In this document: in pieces, positions 38,604 through 55,200 of the stretch
Layout of the letters: each line of letters starts with the position of its first letter
Position numbering within the stretch: the first letter of the stretch is position 1
Source of the DNA: Paralichthys olivaceus
Taxonomy: Eukaryota > Chordata > Actinopteri > Pleuronectiformes > Paralichthyidae
Direction: 5' to 3'
Assembly (NCBI RefSeq): GCF_024713975.1
Contig: NC_091113.1
Location: forward strand, 10,676,501 to 10,740,500
DNA: 64,000 bases
Notes under the pieces: generated by a model
The model's input: only the letters and a program-made list of their open reading frames with translations
Database searches by the model: none
Told to the model about the DNA's origin: nothing
Translations under genes and position numbers: made by a program

Positions 38604-41092
38604 ATGGACGCGACAATAAAGGTAAACTTACACATATTCTATCTTTATTGGATTCAACTGTTTTTCAAAGTATTGCCTTGTAATGTTTCGCATATAAGAT
38701 GAGTGTCTTTTTATTTTCTAGCTCCCACAGGCCCTCAAAGCTAAGCTGATGCTATGGTGAGCATCTGCACTGATGATGTTCATTTGCATTGTTTGCCATG
38801 ACAATGTGTTGTGTCACAATGAATCCACTCCCTGATGTTCTCAGGACGGATGCAAGCTTCCACGACATGGAGGAGATCGACAACACGCAGTCTGTTCCTG
38901 ACCTGGAAAGGTTTCTGCCCCCCACCAGGAACAACACATCATGTCTGACTTTAGTTTTCATGACACGCTTCTTCTCCCTCTCAGAGTTTTATGCAGAGTG
39001 TTTGGAGTTGACCTCGCTGAACCTAAAAGAGGAGTTGTGCTGGAGCTGTATGTGCAGACTGTGCTCTTTTGCAGGAAGTGCAGCTTCAATAAGGAACAAA
39101 CTTCTGCTGTTCTGTCCATCATCAAGTCCGTCCACGAGGCTAACATAGGTAATAACATCAGATTATTATCACCACTCTGCAGTAGTAGAGATGGGAGGAT
39201 GAACTGTGGTCTATATTGAGTATTAGTACATTTCCAGGTCAAGTCTCTGAAATAGAAGTGTTTGGATTTAATTCTCTCAACACATCCCGACATCAGATGT
39301 GAAAATGAGCCAAGTGTTAGATTTATGACTGTTAGTCGGGTCACACATTATCTAACATTGAATCATGCACTGTCAACACTTTGAGTACAAAAACAATATT
39401 TTGGTGGTGGTGAGCACAGGTCATCTTATCTTTTCCTGTCATCCATGTCGTGTAAAGATTGTAAATGTATATCAGATCAAAAATCTCATCTACCATTTAA
39501 AATGGTAAACAACAAAAAGCCTCCAATTTAAAATGTATAAGTCTGACTTCTGGTCTCTGACTTCAACCTCTGCTGCTGGGTTAGTATTAGTTCTATTTGT
39601 TCAGGTAATTCATGAAAATGCTCTTTTTAACTTGTGTTTGAAAAACCTTTCTTTCAGAAACACCACTCAACAACATAGAACAGTGTTTCAGTTACTGCAA
39701 AGAGCTTCTGCTCTGCCACTCTGTCAGGGTGAGTAAATGTTCCACTTTGTTCCACTTTCATCTCAACACCCACAGATTTGATGATAGTAAAGTTATTGCT
39801 TTATATCTTCGCATCTCTGTCTCTGCACGCTTCCAGCGACCCCCCTTCAGTATCAACCTCTTCGGCTCTAAGGAGGCTGACTTTATCCTGAAGTACATCT
39901 ACAACAGCTACATGAGACACTACAAACTTTATAAATATATCTTTACCCCACAGGCAAGAGTACAAAGATTTGTTATTCAACACATATTGTTTACAACTGG
40001 TTGAGATATGCTAGTGTTGGAATCATGTGTTTGTTTTCTTCAGGTTAAACTTGATTTGTCACTGACTTACTCTGATGAGGATTCTTTAGCTACAGGTAAT
40101 GATTCAAATTTTTTGTACCATCAAAGTTCTCAGGTGGTGAGGAAAAAGTTTGTAATCTCCTTTTCGTTCTACCTGAAACAAAGTGCTTCTTCAAAATGAC
40201 ACAAACAGGCTGAGAGTGAAAAGAGTAAAAAAGAAATGTTTTGAAAGTAGTTTCATAATTACAATTTACAGTTTTCACCAGTACCACATACAATATTAAC
40301 TTCCAACATGTGCAATAATACTGCTTAACCTGTCCAATACCACAGGCTTTATGTGCAGTATTACTTTTATTCTGTTCATTATCATGTGTAATACTGGTCC
40401 TCTCTTACTTCTCATTACACTTATACCAATATTTTTACATTATTTTTTTATTCCATTGTATTGTTTTTTTGTTATTGTAAATCTGGGACCAGATCTGGCA
40501 CAAGAATGTCCTAAACAAGCATTAATAAAGTACCGTCTTATCTTAACAAAATCATAATGACATTATGACAATGCAGCAAGGTAAAAAATTAAATACCTAA
40601 TTAAATAAATGCCTTCATTTTCGAAGACCCACAAATCAATCTTTCTTTGCATGTTTTTTCACACAGAGAATAAAATACATTTCAAAGGTGACCAGATTTA
40701 TTAACTTTTAACTAACTAACTTTTTTAAATGTTTTTTTTGTGATGAAAGAAGGAGCAGAAGCTTCACTGAAGAAAGAGGATTCCACTGACACACAGGACA
40801 CGTCCCTCACAGAGCCAGAGGAAAGCATGCTCGGTAGGATTCCAAATGATAGCAGGACTGAGAGCAACAGTGCAGCAATAACTTTTTATAGTGAAACATG
40901 TTTATGTGTTTTCAAACTGCTTCCTTTCCTCACTCAGGTCCCACATCAGAACTGAAGGCAATGATCGAGACAGAAGTCAGAGAGCAGATGATGCGTGTGT
41001 CAGTACAACTTGACAAGAGAATGAAGGAAATTGCAGATCAGCAGCACAACACATTAGATTCTCCACACCCCAACCACAAGACCAAAAAATAA
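38604..41092 (+). CDS. cfap119: Cilia- and flagella-associated protein 119 (CCDC189)
   Basis: Axonemal/flagellar protein of the C16orf93/CCDC189 family, needed for sperm flagella in mammals. Exons: 38604-38621, 38722-38756, 38845-38910, 38985-39148, 39658-39728, 39837-39953, 40044-40095, 40750-40833 and 40938-41092 (TAA), giving 253 aa. The conserved core is LELYVQTVLFCRKCSFNKEQ, NNIEQCFSYCKELLL, RRPPFSINLF and YMRHYKLYKYIFTPQ followed by VKLDLSLTY. A less conserved acidic linker and a short coiled-coil-like C-terminus (MIETEVREQMMRVSVQLDKR) follow. The ATG is the first in frame after the promoter region. The intron after 39953 uses a GC donor. An AATAAA lies at 41224-41229. The neighbour phkg2, then rnf40, is the same trio as human 16p11.2, which supports the identity. 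Confidence 0.88.
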
Positions 41093-41913
41093 CAGATGAT
41101 AAAAGGGACAGCCAGAATGTTGATTTAAATGAAGCACTCATACAAAACCACATAGTTCTGACTGTCATTTGTTTATCTTTCTTTATCTTTCTTTACAGTA
41201 CAACGTATTTTTTGCATTTGTACAATAAATGTACATTTCTCAGGCAGGCATTTTCAGGGAAAGTGCCACTAATCACACTGGTAAATGAAATAAGTAGGGA
41301 ATGGTGTTTTAGAAGGAAAAACGGTCACAAACGGTCTTCACAGTTAGTGTAAGTGGATTCCCTATCGAGGAATGTCTGCATGCATTATGAGTAAATGAGG
41401 CTCTACCAAAAAACACTTCAGGTATTGTACTTAAATGTTTCACCCATGTCCACATAACACTGGATTATATGTAAATCTGTTTCAATATGTTAATATAATC
41501 ATCTACTAAATAACTAACACAGTGCATTTAGTCCATCTCAGCCACACAGTGCTTAAAATGCATCCTGTCTTCAGTTATAACTGACGATCAACAGGTAAAA
41601 TTCTAAATATAAATATATTTTGTACCTATAGCATATAGTATGTGATGGGTTTTATCTAGTGATTGCCAACACTATGACCTGAAGAAGAGTTTCAGACAGC
41701 CACACACACAGATCAGAGGCAGATAAGGAGTATTAGGGCGTGCATGCTAATCAATTCAAACCCATTGTGCGCATTAAGGCAAACAAATGTCCCGGTCCCT
41801 GAATTTCTCATCATAAAATTAAACATGGTAAACTAAAGTAAGTAAAAAAAGACATCATAGCACATGCAAACGGTTGAATATAAATCAAGTTGGTTAGGAA
41901 GGACATGGACCTT
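41093..41913. other. Convergent gap between cfap119 and phkg2
   Basis: About 820 bases holding the cfap119 3' UTR (AATAAA at 41224-41229) and the phkg2 3' UTR on the other strand. Nothing else is seen. Confidence 0.65.
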
Positions 41914-45002
<3,089 letters not shown>

Positions 45003-45283
45003 GGTGACAGCTTATCAATCTAAAACCACAACAACACACTGTCAGTCACGTGTCCTTCTCTGTGGCGGTGCTGGGGGACTTGAGACAGGAACTACCGAGC
45101 TCTCTCGTGACAGGCACGATGTTTTGTTTGAGTTGAATTCAAGTTGTCAGGACATTGCTGTGATTGCCTAATTAAACACGCATCCACATACAGTTGTGCC
45201 CTTGTGACAGTGAGCTAGCGCGGTGTCTTCAGCTCGGCCATGTAACAGCAGCGGGTTCACTGACCCTTCAGGAAGCTACTCAC

Positions 45284-45740
45284 CGTGTGCGCGTTAAAAA
45301 CGACAAGAAAGGAAGATGCCGGATGAGAAATCAGATCACAAGCGCCATTTCCGTTCAGTGCATCTATCGTGATGCCATTACTGTGAATCAGCGGCGCCTG
45401 TACCGCAGTTAGCTGCCGATGATGCTAGTGTCACTTAGCCAGCGCCTGTTTACATTCTGCTCCCTCGACACAGCTTGTTGGTGCAGGATGCTGCAGTACT
45501 GCCCCCCCGAGGCCGGAGGCTGGTTGCAGTATGGTGATTTATTTGTATTATTTTATTTCTATTGAATAACAATATTTCAAGGTTATTTTACATGTAGCTA
45601 GATTTAAAGCATCACACTATAAAAATCGTGACTCTCACTTTATTTTAAAAATGTCTTGATGTAAAAACAATACGGAAGTAGAATGTCGTCACTTCCTGTA
45701 GCTTCCCCAGCTACATTCTCCATCGTCCCTTGAGCAGGTT
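45284..45740. promoter_or_regulatory. Bidirectional promoter region of phkg2 and rnf40
   Basis: The inferred noncoding first exons of phkg2 (minus, donor at 45284/45283) and rnf40 (plus, donor GAGCAG|GTTTGT at 45736/45737) lie head to head. Their likely starts are about 250-300 bases apart. Two inverted ETS-like cores, CGGAAG at 45673 and ACTTCCTG at 45691, lie at the rnf40 side. An E-box, TCACGTGT, is at 45045-45052 in the phkg2 first intron, and another (TCACGTGT) is at 46201-46208. Confidence 0.5.
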
Positions 45741-46238
45741 TGTACCGATGATTTAGGTCAGAAAACGATGTGTAATTTATCGTGCATGTAGAGATCAGTC
45801 CCACAATACCTTAGATACACGGGGACGGTCACTGAATAAAAATACCCACCACTATTTATTAGATATGCTGGACAAAGAGCGACGCTCAGTCAGAAAAGGT
45901 CCCGGATAATCAACCGTTAGCATTAGCATAGCTGGCATTAGCAAGATTGCTAATGCTGCGTAAATCGTAGCAGAAAAGCCAAAATAAATGTTTTTTGATG
46001 GCTTTTCAGTCTGGGATAAACACGATAACATTCAGCACACCCCTTTAGCATCACGCGTTTTCATATAAACACTAGAAGATCAGTGTTTTGAGCCGGTTAG
46101 AAGCAGTGGTCCTGCCCCTGTAGCATGAGACTTTAGCCGTTTGTTAGCTGTCAACTAATGAATGAGTTTTTCAAACTGCTCCGCTCTACCGACACTACGA
46201 TCACGTGTCGGGTTTGATCTCTTGCAGGGGAAGGAAAG

Positions 46239-49200
46239 ATGTCAGGTGTTGGGGGAGGAAAGCGTCCCTCAGGGGGGGACAGCCCCCCTGGCCCACCTGA
46301 GAAGAAAAGCAAAAAGGAGGAGAAGACCACCACTACACTCATCGAGCCCATTCGAATAGCTGGGGTCTCTTCAACGGTCAGTCACATTCAATGTTTACTC
46401 CCTCAGGTCACCATGTCTTCCATGTACTTCTGCTTCCACCAAGATGCCTTGTACACCGCATCTGGTTTCATTTTTTTGCTAAATAAAATCCAGCATCTCT
46501 GACGTTTGTTCTTGTTGTCTGTATTTGTTTTTTTTGCAGGAGGAAATGGACATGAAGGTGATCCAGTTCAAGAATAAGAAACTATGTGAGCGGCTGGAGC
46601 AGAGACAGACCATGGAGGATGAGTTACGAGAGAAAATTGAGAAGCTGGAGAAGAGACAAGCCACTGATGACACCACCCTTCTGATTGTCAACCGCTACTG
46701 GTCGCAGGTGCTAACTGCACTCAAGATTACACTGTTATAACACTATTGATCCCTTTTGGATTAATTCTTCAGCAATATCAATGTTAACACTGGATTGAGT
46801 ACACATCGTTCTCTCCGAGCCACATGTGTACTAGTATTGTGCAGCATGTGTGTGTTTAATCTCTGCAAAAGTCAGTCTGTGGAAGTGTCACTGTAATGAA
46901 AATCAAAAGATCGTCTAAATGCAGGACTCGGTTTTTAGAATAAGGATTTTTTAAGAGAATACACAAATCTTTCAATCCTTGTGTTTCTAATTTGCAGTTG
47001 GAAGAGAACGTGCATGTTCTACGCAAACGCATTGTGCCAGATGCTCCAGTGGCATCTACCCCGGCCCCGCCCTCTGCCCCTCTCTCTGATCCCACACCAA
47101 TGGAGGAAGATGGCGTCAATCTGGCTTCACCAACCACAGCAGTTCCTCCACCTCCCCTTCCAGAAGTCCAGAATGAGGGCGAGCAGACAGAGAAACAGCA
47201 GGAGGAGTGTCCAGAAGAGCGTCAGGAGGAGCAGCAGCCACCTCCTCCTACGGGGTCAGAAGAGTCAATGACAACGACAGAGCTGTCACAGAACTCAACA
47301 ACAGGTAAGATGGAAAGTCGTAATTGCTAAGTGCTTTGTTGAACTTCTATAATTTGACCACATAATCTGTAATCTTTCTATTTTATACATCTGTATTTTA
47401 AATTAAATGTGTACACGGTTTGATTCTACATTGGGTTTCAGGAGTCCCCAGGCAAAATGAAACCAACTTCAGATTGAAAGTTTGATAAACATAATGACTG
47501 TAGAATATAAATTGTATGAATCCCTCTATTATGAAAAAGTTGCTCTTCATGCCAGAATAGTCTGTTCTGTCTGTGTAGACACGGAGGATGTCACTGTCCT
47601 TGTCCAATGTCCTTTGATTGTCTTTACTGTGATTTCAGTGTAAGTATTAAGTAAGTGGAGACACTGTCATTGGTGCTTCAGCAGATAGTTATCCATCCTG
47701 AATGCCTGTGGGTTGCTGGTCAAAAACTCCGAGGCTCATTTACAAAGCCTGTTGTGTCCTTGAGACTAGAGCTTCATTGATAGTTTGGATAGGAGGGGCG
47801 TGATTGAAGGCATAGCTATAATCCCTAAAAAGCATCCAGATGTATCGTCATGTATTTGCCAGGTGTATCCTTTAAGAAAGCAACTGTTATAGCTTCCTTG
47901 TATGTCTTGGCTCAATCTTCTGGCAAACAGCCTGTCAAATTTCAGGCTATTATAAAGCAATGCTAACCTCTCTTTACCTGTATTTGTCTGATCCATTGCA
48001 ATTTCCAATGAAGTTTCCAGGTTTTCAAAATTTTTATGTAGGCACGTACTCTTTCCTTTTTCCTGGATAAAGGTTAAGGTTAAATGATGACTTATTACCT
48101 GCTGTACTGATTTTAACCAACTTCCTGTTATTTTCAGATGCTTCGCCGCCTCCTCCTCCTTTAAGTGATAATGCCAAGGGTTTCCTGACCACGCTGGAGC
48201 ACAGCAGCGAGGAAGAGCTCACCCTGCACCTCCAGGACCGCATGCAGTTCAGCAAGGAAGCAATTGCCTGCTTGGTCTGTGTCTTTGACAGGCTGCACAG
48301 TCGTATCGACAGTATGTGCAAGCATGTCCAAGCTTCAGGTAACTGTTACATTCTTATTATTGATTTTTTTCATACATGTTAAGCCAGTTGCAGACATTTT
48401 CCATCCTGCCTCAGAAATAACTAATTACTTGCTGCTATTTGACTTAAATATGTCATTAATGTAGTTGTTGTTGTACGTAAATGTGTACAAGGTTTTCTTA
48501 ACACCCATTAGCTCCATTCTAAATGAACATTGCTAACTTTATCTTTTTTATTAACAGCATGTGAGGACAGTAGCCAGTCTGACATCATCAATGTTAGCCA
48601 CACTCTGCTGGATGAGAACAGTCGACTGAGGGACCTGGCCACTCTCCTGCAGGGTCGTCACCACAAGATGTCTATGGAGGTACGATGTCCTTGGCATTGT
48701 TTGTATCATTGTGTGTGGTAATTATACATACGTGTGGGTGTGAGTGTGCTTTCGAGACTGTCGATTAGGGGCATTGTCAGATTGCATGTACGTGGCCACT
48801 GATTTTCATTTCTGCCTTGCCATGCTGTCTTGCAGTACAACGAGTTGGTGGACAAGGTGACCAGCTCCGAGACCAAGGTGTCTGAGATGGAGACAACAGT
48901 TGAGGACCTGCAGTGGGACATTGAGAAACTCCGCAACAGGGAACAGAAGCTTAACAAACATCTGGCAGAGGCCATGGAACAGGTACAGTTATGTGTCTGT
49001 TGTCTGCTAAGTGTGTATCTGTGTGTTTGTGACCTTTTGTCTGTTCTTTCTCTCTTATACATGAGCTGACACTGATCGTTCTGTGAGTTTGTGTCATGTT
49101 CTTTTGTCCTGTTTTTATTTTTTCCTTATGTGTTCTGCTGTTTGTCTGCAGCTGAAGTCTGGATACAGCAGCACTGGTAGCTCAGGCGGGCTACCTGGAG

Positions 49201-52200
49201 GTCAGATTACACTGAATATTCAGAAGGTGAGCATTCATACTGTTTTGCATGTCATTAATTTCATATCTCGAATGCTATAAGTAGGGTTTTTATACCATGC
49301 TCATTTCTTCTGTAACACATTGTCCTTCTTCTCATCTTAGTTTGAGAGTCTCAATGCAGAGTTGGAGCACAACCAGGAGTTAGCAAACAGCCGCATGGCA
49401 GAGTTAGAGAAACTGCAGGCGGAGCTCCAGGAGGCTGTGAGAGAGAGCGAGAAGCTCAAGGTAAAGAAATTATGTTGATCGTAGGAAAGAAGCATTAGTT
49501 GAACCACACCGGTCACTAAAGAACCACTTTTTCATTTGTGATTGATATGATCCAAGCAGAGCTGTGGAAAATGTGGGAATCAGGACACTGATGCACATGA
49601 ACATTTTCAAAACAGTGTCCTTAATTCAGTATTGTGTTTTTCATGGTGCAAATAGATAAATAATAGGCTGGATTAAGTCTGTTTATTCTGACAGTACATT
49701 TAAAAAAAAGGGAAGAAATATGATAGTGTGTAAAAAGAGTGAAATCAGATTTTTTTGGGGAAGATTTCCGTCTGCTATGAATGTCATAGTGTGTCATTTT
49801 AATCTGCTTCCTGATTTTTTCAGATGGATTTGCGCAACATTCCAGAAGAGGTTGTGAAGGAGACTCTAGAGTATAAATGTCTGCAGTCTCAGTTCTCAGT
49901 GCTGTACAATGAGTCTCTTGGGGTCAAAACCCAGCTGGATGAGGCACGGGCGCTCCTGCTTACTGCAAAGAACGCCCACCTCCGACAGATTGAGCACATG
50001 GAGGTAACACTTACAGGATGTTTGTGTAAATATTCAAAGTTTTTCCCATGGAGAGAAACAAGGTTTATATATCAAAATATAGAAGAGTGTTGACTTTATA
50101 TTTCTTATTATAGATTTTTAACTTGTACTTGCATATTACTGCCATTACTAGGCTACATGATCTGCAATGTCTTGGTGTTTTCAAATGTTCAGAGTGATGA
50201 GCTGTCCCTTCAAAAGAAGCTGCGCACTGAGGTCATCCAGCTGGAGGATACCCTGGCTCAGGTTCGCAAAGAGTATGAGATGCTGCGCATTGAGTTCGAG
50301 CAGAACCTGGCAGCCAACGAGCAAGCAGGTACTGCTGAGTTAGTCGATCAATTCAAACTCTTATTTTTGATTTAAAGTAATAAGAGGAAGGCGTTTGTCA
50401 TTCTCTGTTTTCTATACCATCTATCTATCTGCATCTATCTATTAGTATTGTGGGAACAGTTCTTACTTTTATCTAGGAGTTTCTCATGTGCATCATCTCA
50501 CCATTTATAGTTCTGTGTAATTCATGAGTGACTCATAACCAAACCACATGTTGACTGTATTTGTGTCTGTTCACTTTCATTCTTGGTGTCTGCTCTCTCA
50601 GGACCAATCAACAGGGAGATGCGACACTTAATCAGTAGCCTTCAGAACCACAACCTGCAGTTGAAAGGTGACGTGCAGCGTTACAAGAGGAAGTTGCGGG
50701 AAACACAGATGGAGATCAATAAGGTAGATAGTGTGATTCACTGTCCTAGTCCCAGTTTTGATGAGATTCAGAGGGATGTTAAAAACAAAATCAATACCTT
50801 GCTAGTGATACCATTTCCTCCAACTAGTGTAATGTTGCATCATTGTCAAGTAAATAATAGTAATTGTGCTTTATCGACAGTTGCGTTGTCAGAGTGGCGA
50901 CACAGCGGTTCTGATTCTGGAGGAGACGACGAGTGACAGCATCGACGTGAAGAAAGAGGAGGATGACGACCAGGAGGAGGAAGAGGAGGAGAGGAGGAAG
51001 GAGCTTGAGAGACAGCGGGCCAGGGAGAGGGAGCGAGAGGCTGAGCGGGAACGAGAGAGGGAGCGAGAGAGAGAGAGACAGCGCAGCGACGAGCTGAAGA
51101 GAAAAGACTCGGACACACTGAAGATGCTCAGAGTAGAACTCAAGTACATCCCCCTTCTATTTAACACCCCATTTTTATATCTAACATGATTCAATAATGG
51201 AAGCAAAATTATTATATTAATTGTAAATACAAAATGGGAAATTTTGTATAGTTAGCAGGTGTGGAATGGGATCCTGGGCTCAAAAGCACTACATTTATCC
51301 CATTGATGTGATTGCTTATGTTAATGTAATATCTTTTTCTTTTCTAACTCATCAGAAAAGCCCAGGAGTCCCAGAAAGAGATGAAGCTCTTGTTGGACAT
51401 GTACAAGTCAGCTCCAAAGGAGCAGAGGGACAAAGTGCAGCTAATGGCAGCTGAGCGCAAATCTAAAGCTGAGGTTTGTTCTTTGGTGTCTTCTGTGTCT
51501 CTTTTCAGTTTTTTCTTTGTTAGCCGATAACAATGAAATACTTTACCCATCCCTCCCTTGAACCATCCAGGTGGATGAGCTGAGGATGAGAGTACGAGAG
51601 CTGGAGGAGAGAGAGAGGAAGGAAAGCAAGAAGCTGGCTGATGAAGATGCCCTCAGGAAGATCCGAGTAGCAGAAGAGACCATTGAACATCTGCAGAAGA
51701 AACTTGCTGCAACTAAGCAGGTATCTATTTGTTCTGTTCTCTCAAACAAACAGAGAGGCTGAACTAATCTAGAAGTGAGAAATGAGTCACTGGTAGTCAG
51801 ACTTTTATAGAACAAGTCAACTTTAAATCTGCTCAAGATATGACTATAAACAATCCAGCTGTGCTAAGAATGAGTGTAGTTCAATGAGTCAAACATTTGC
51901 CTGAGAAAGAGCAGAACACTAAAGAAGAACTGAAAGCTGAAGCTGTGGCCTGCCATTTGAATCTCTGCGGCTGGTTAACTTCATGCTAACCTCTTGTTAA
52001 TGTTTGTTTTTGCTCTGAGTAACATGTAAATCCTAATTTGCAAGCAGTTTTTTTTTTGCTACATAAGATAAGATATAATGATGGCAGAGAATTAAATTAA
52101 ATATCTATCTATTCAAGCAAAGTAACCTGATTTTAAAAGAAGTGTATAGACGATAAACAGGCTCCCTATACACCATATGCTAGACTAATTTTCATAAGAA

Positions 52201-55200
52201 TGTCTGCTTTCCTTCAAAGTTTCAACATAGTTGCACAGTTACATGCTCAACTTCTGGCACAGAAAATACTTTTAAGTGATTTAAAAAAAAATCTCTTAAG
52301 ATTATTGCTGTCTTTATGGTAACCAGGCTAAAATATTACATATATGGTATTTAAAATCATGTCAGTAATGTTGTTCCTTTAATTAAATTATAGCATAATT
52401 AGTGAGATTTTAATCACTATGATAAATGTCTGTGATGTGAATTTACACTGTTACACTGAATCTACTACAAGACAGAAGGAGGGAGTTCCTCTGAAATGAT
52501 CATGTTGACATTTAAGCTTAACCAAAAAAACATTCTGTGAGCTATTCTGATCAATTCTAAGTAGGACTGTGTAAAATCCTGTCAGATCCAAGCTCACTTA
52601 CTTGGCTGTGTCTTGACACTCAGGGAATTTCATAAGTAAATCAGAAAACACAGGAAATAAGAGAACAGACTCCTCAGACTCTTTATGAGATAGAGAACAT
52701 AAAACCATCATCTGACCAGGGTCAAATGTTGGACAAGTAGTGTCATTGTAATGTCTAAAACCTGTTTGCGTAGATGGTGGACACACCCATGTTAGATCAT
52801 GTAATACTCTTTTCTTGAAAATAATCATCCAACTGTTTCCCTTGGTGCCACCTTGAAAATGATCTGTCTGATGAGTCCTATTACCTAATAGGAATCAAGT
52901 TCTCTTCACCCATGGCACCCAGTCTTCATCATTCACTCATTTGGTTTTAGTTCCTCCATGTGTGAACTCTTCAGCAAAGCACATCACTGTTCATTTGCAC
53001 TTAAATGTAATTAAATCAGATGTAGGTAATGACATAATAATATAGTAGTGGTCAGATTTTATTCTAGCTTGTTTAACTGTTGTTACACACCATTTTACAA
53101 GCAGAAATTAGACAGCTGTTAAGACCTGACAGCCTTAAGCTGCTCATGCTTGGGAGGTCTCACAGAAAAGAGTTGATAGAAGGAGAGACACAGACTGAGG
53201 CTGATCATGATTTATTCAGCTTTTTACTTTTGCCTCCTAAACAGGGATTGGGTTTTATTTAATCCCAGCTTTCTGAATTCACTTTTACAGGATGACTGAT
53301 TTCCCAAACTGTCCAATAAACAGTCAACCTGTGAGATCATGTGACTTCATGTTTATAGGCCCCAGTTGGCTTGTTAGTGTGCAGAGAAACAGCCCAGTGA
53401 AGGTGTAAAACATTTAAATATGTCAGGTTATATGACGGTGTCACATTCAAATTTAACACCTTCGCACATCTGTTACTCTTTGTTTATTGAAAAATACAAC
53501 ATGGATTAAACAGTTTTTGATTTAGGTTGAGTAGATGCACCATATTGTCTTTGTTTATACCAATGATTTTTTATTATTAGAAATAGGTAGGAATAGTAGA
53601 TGTTAGCAATTTTTTTTAAATCTATAAAAATGAAATAAATTGAGTGAATTTCTTTGTTTCATATACATGGTTTGTTTTATTTGTTTTTAGTTATGGTTAC
53701 AGAACATTGTGGTGAAAATGCACTGTTTTATTTGGAGAATATCACTTAAACCCCCAACTCGTATTGTACTTGATATGAATGTTTACCATTGGTAATGAAA
53801 CCAGGCCCCGTTAGTTCAAAACCACACACTGCCTCCTCTGTTCACTGATACCTGTGCGTCTCTTGAGGAGGAGGAAGCCCTGCTGAGTGAGATGGACGTC
53901 ACGGGCCAGGCCTTTGAAGACATGCAGGAGCAGAACAGCCGACTGTTGCAGCAGTTAAGGGAGAAGGACGACGCCAATTTCAAGCTGATGAGCGAGCGAA
54001 TCAAATCGAACCAGATCTACAAGCTGCTGAAAGAAGAGAAGGAGGAGCTGGCCGACCAAGTCCTCCGATTCAAAACCCAGGTGACGTTTAACTGCAGAGT
54101 GGATGTTCTCCCGTAGTGTCGAGGAACTGAAATATTAACTTGTTGCTGCCTCTTGTCAGGTGGATGCTCAGCTGCTGGTTGTTCAGAAGCTAGAAGAGAA
54201 AGAGGGCGTCCTCCAGAGCACGCTGGCCACTCTGGAAAAAGAGCTGGCCGTCCGGACGCAAGCACTAGAGCTCAACAAGAGGAAGGTGAGGAGAGAGATG
54301 CCTCTGATCGCACTGTTGGCTCTTACACTGATTCAATTGCTGCCAGATGTCTGTGGTCCTAAATATAAACATTAAAACACTGTAGGAGGATCTTGGTAAT
54401 TACACCTGCGTAAATCTGTTCTCGTTACGTTTCATTTTCATGTATTTAGGTGGTTGTTAAAAATTCGGACATCCGAGACGTGTGGGGTTTCTGCCACAAA
54501 AACGTTTTAACGAGCTACACTGTAAGCAAATTAAACCCAGTGTCTGTCCTCATTCCCACACCGCCATGTTTTGAAAGTGCCTACTCCTGTGATGTGTTTC
54601 TGGTCATTGCCAACATTGACCAGGAACTTGAATAATTTTTTCTTTTACGTTTAATCTTATTTTGAAAAGTAGGAACAACCTCGGAAGTAAAATGAAAACA
54701 TCACAGAAAACTCACAAAAGCAGCTGTTTACTTTAACTGAAACCAGCGATAGCGTGGAAGCGATGATGATGATCCAGAGATGCATCATGTGCTGTGGAAA
54801 ATGATCGTCAGAGCTGGAAATTAAGTGTAGTAAATATGAAAATTACAAAATCAGCAGTGTTGATGTTAAAGTTAGCGCACAACAGAATATCTAAAGTTGA
54901 AGCACAGGGAAGAGATTCAGAATATCAAGTTTTTCCCCAAGCTTGCTGCAACCCCAGCACATTATAGCTCAGGAATCTCATCATTGGTTTTTTGTTTTTT
55001 TCATTATTATTATTGAGTGTGTCCGGTTCCTTCCCTGCTGCAGGCAGTGGAGGCTGCCCAGCTGGCAGAAGACCTGAAGGTGCAGCTGGAGCACACGCAG
55101 GCCAAGCTTAAGGAGATCCAGGTCTCTGTGGCAGAGAATCGCACGGCCCGGGAGAGGGAGAGCAGCAACCTGAAACGAGCACAGGTATGTTGTATTTCAG

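Noticed and set aside
38960-39344. 128-aa minus-strand ORF opposite cfap119 exon 4
   Set aside because: It is antisense to a conserved coding exon, has no domain and has no splice support.
50846-51206. Minus-strand Ser/Arg-rich ORFs resembling an SR protein
   Set aside because: They are antisense to the RE-rich rnf40 exon and are produced by its purine repeat.
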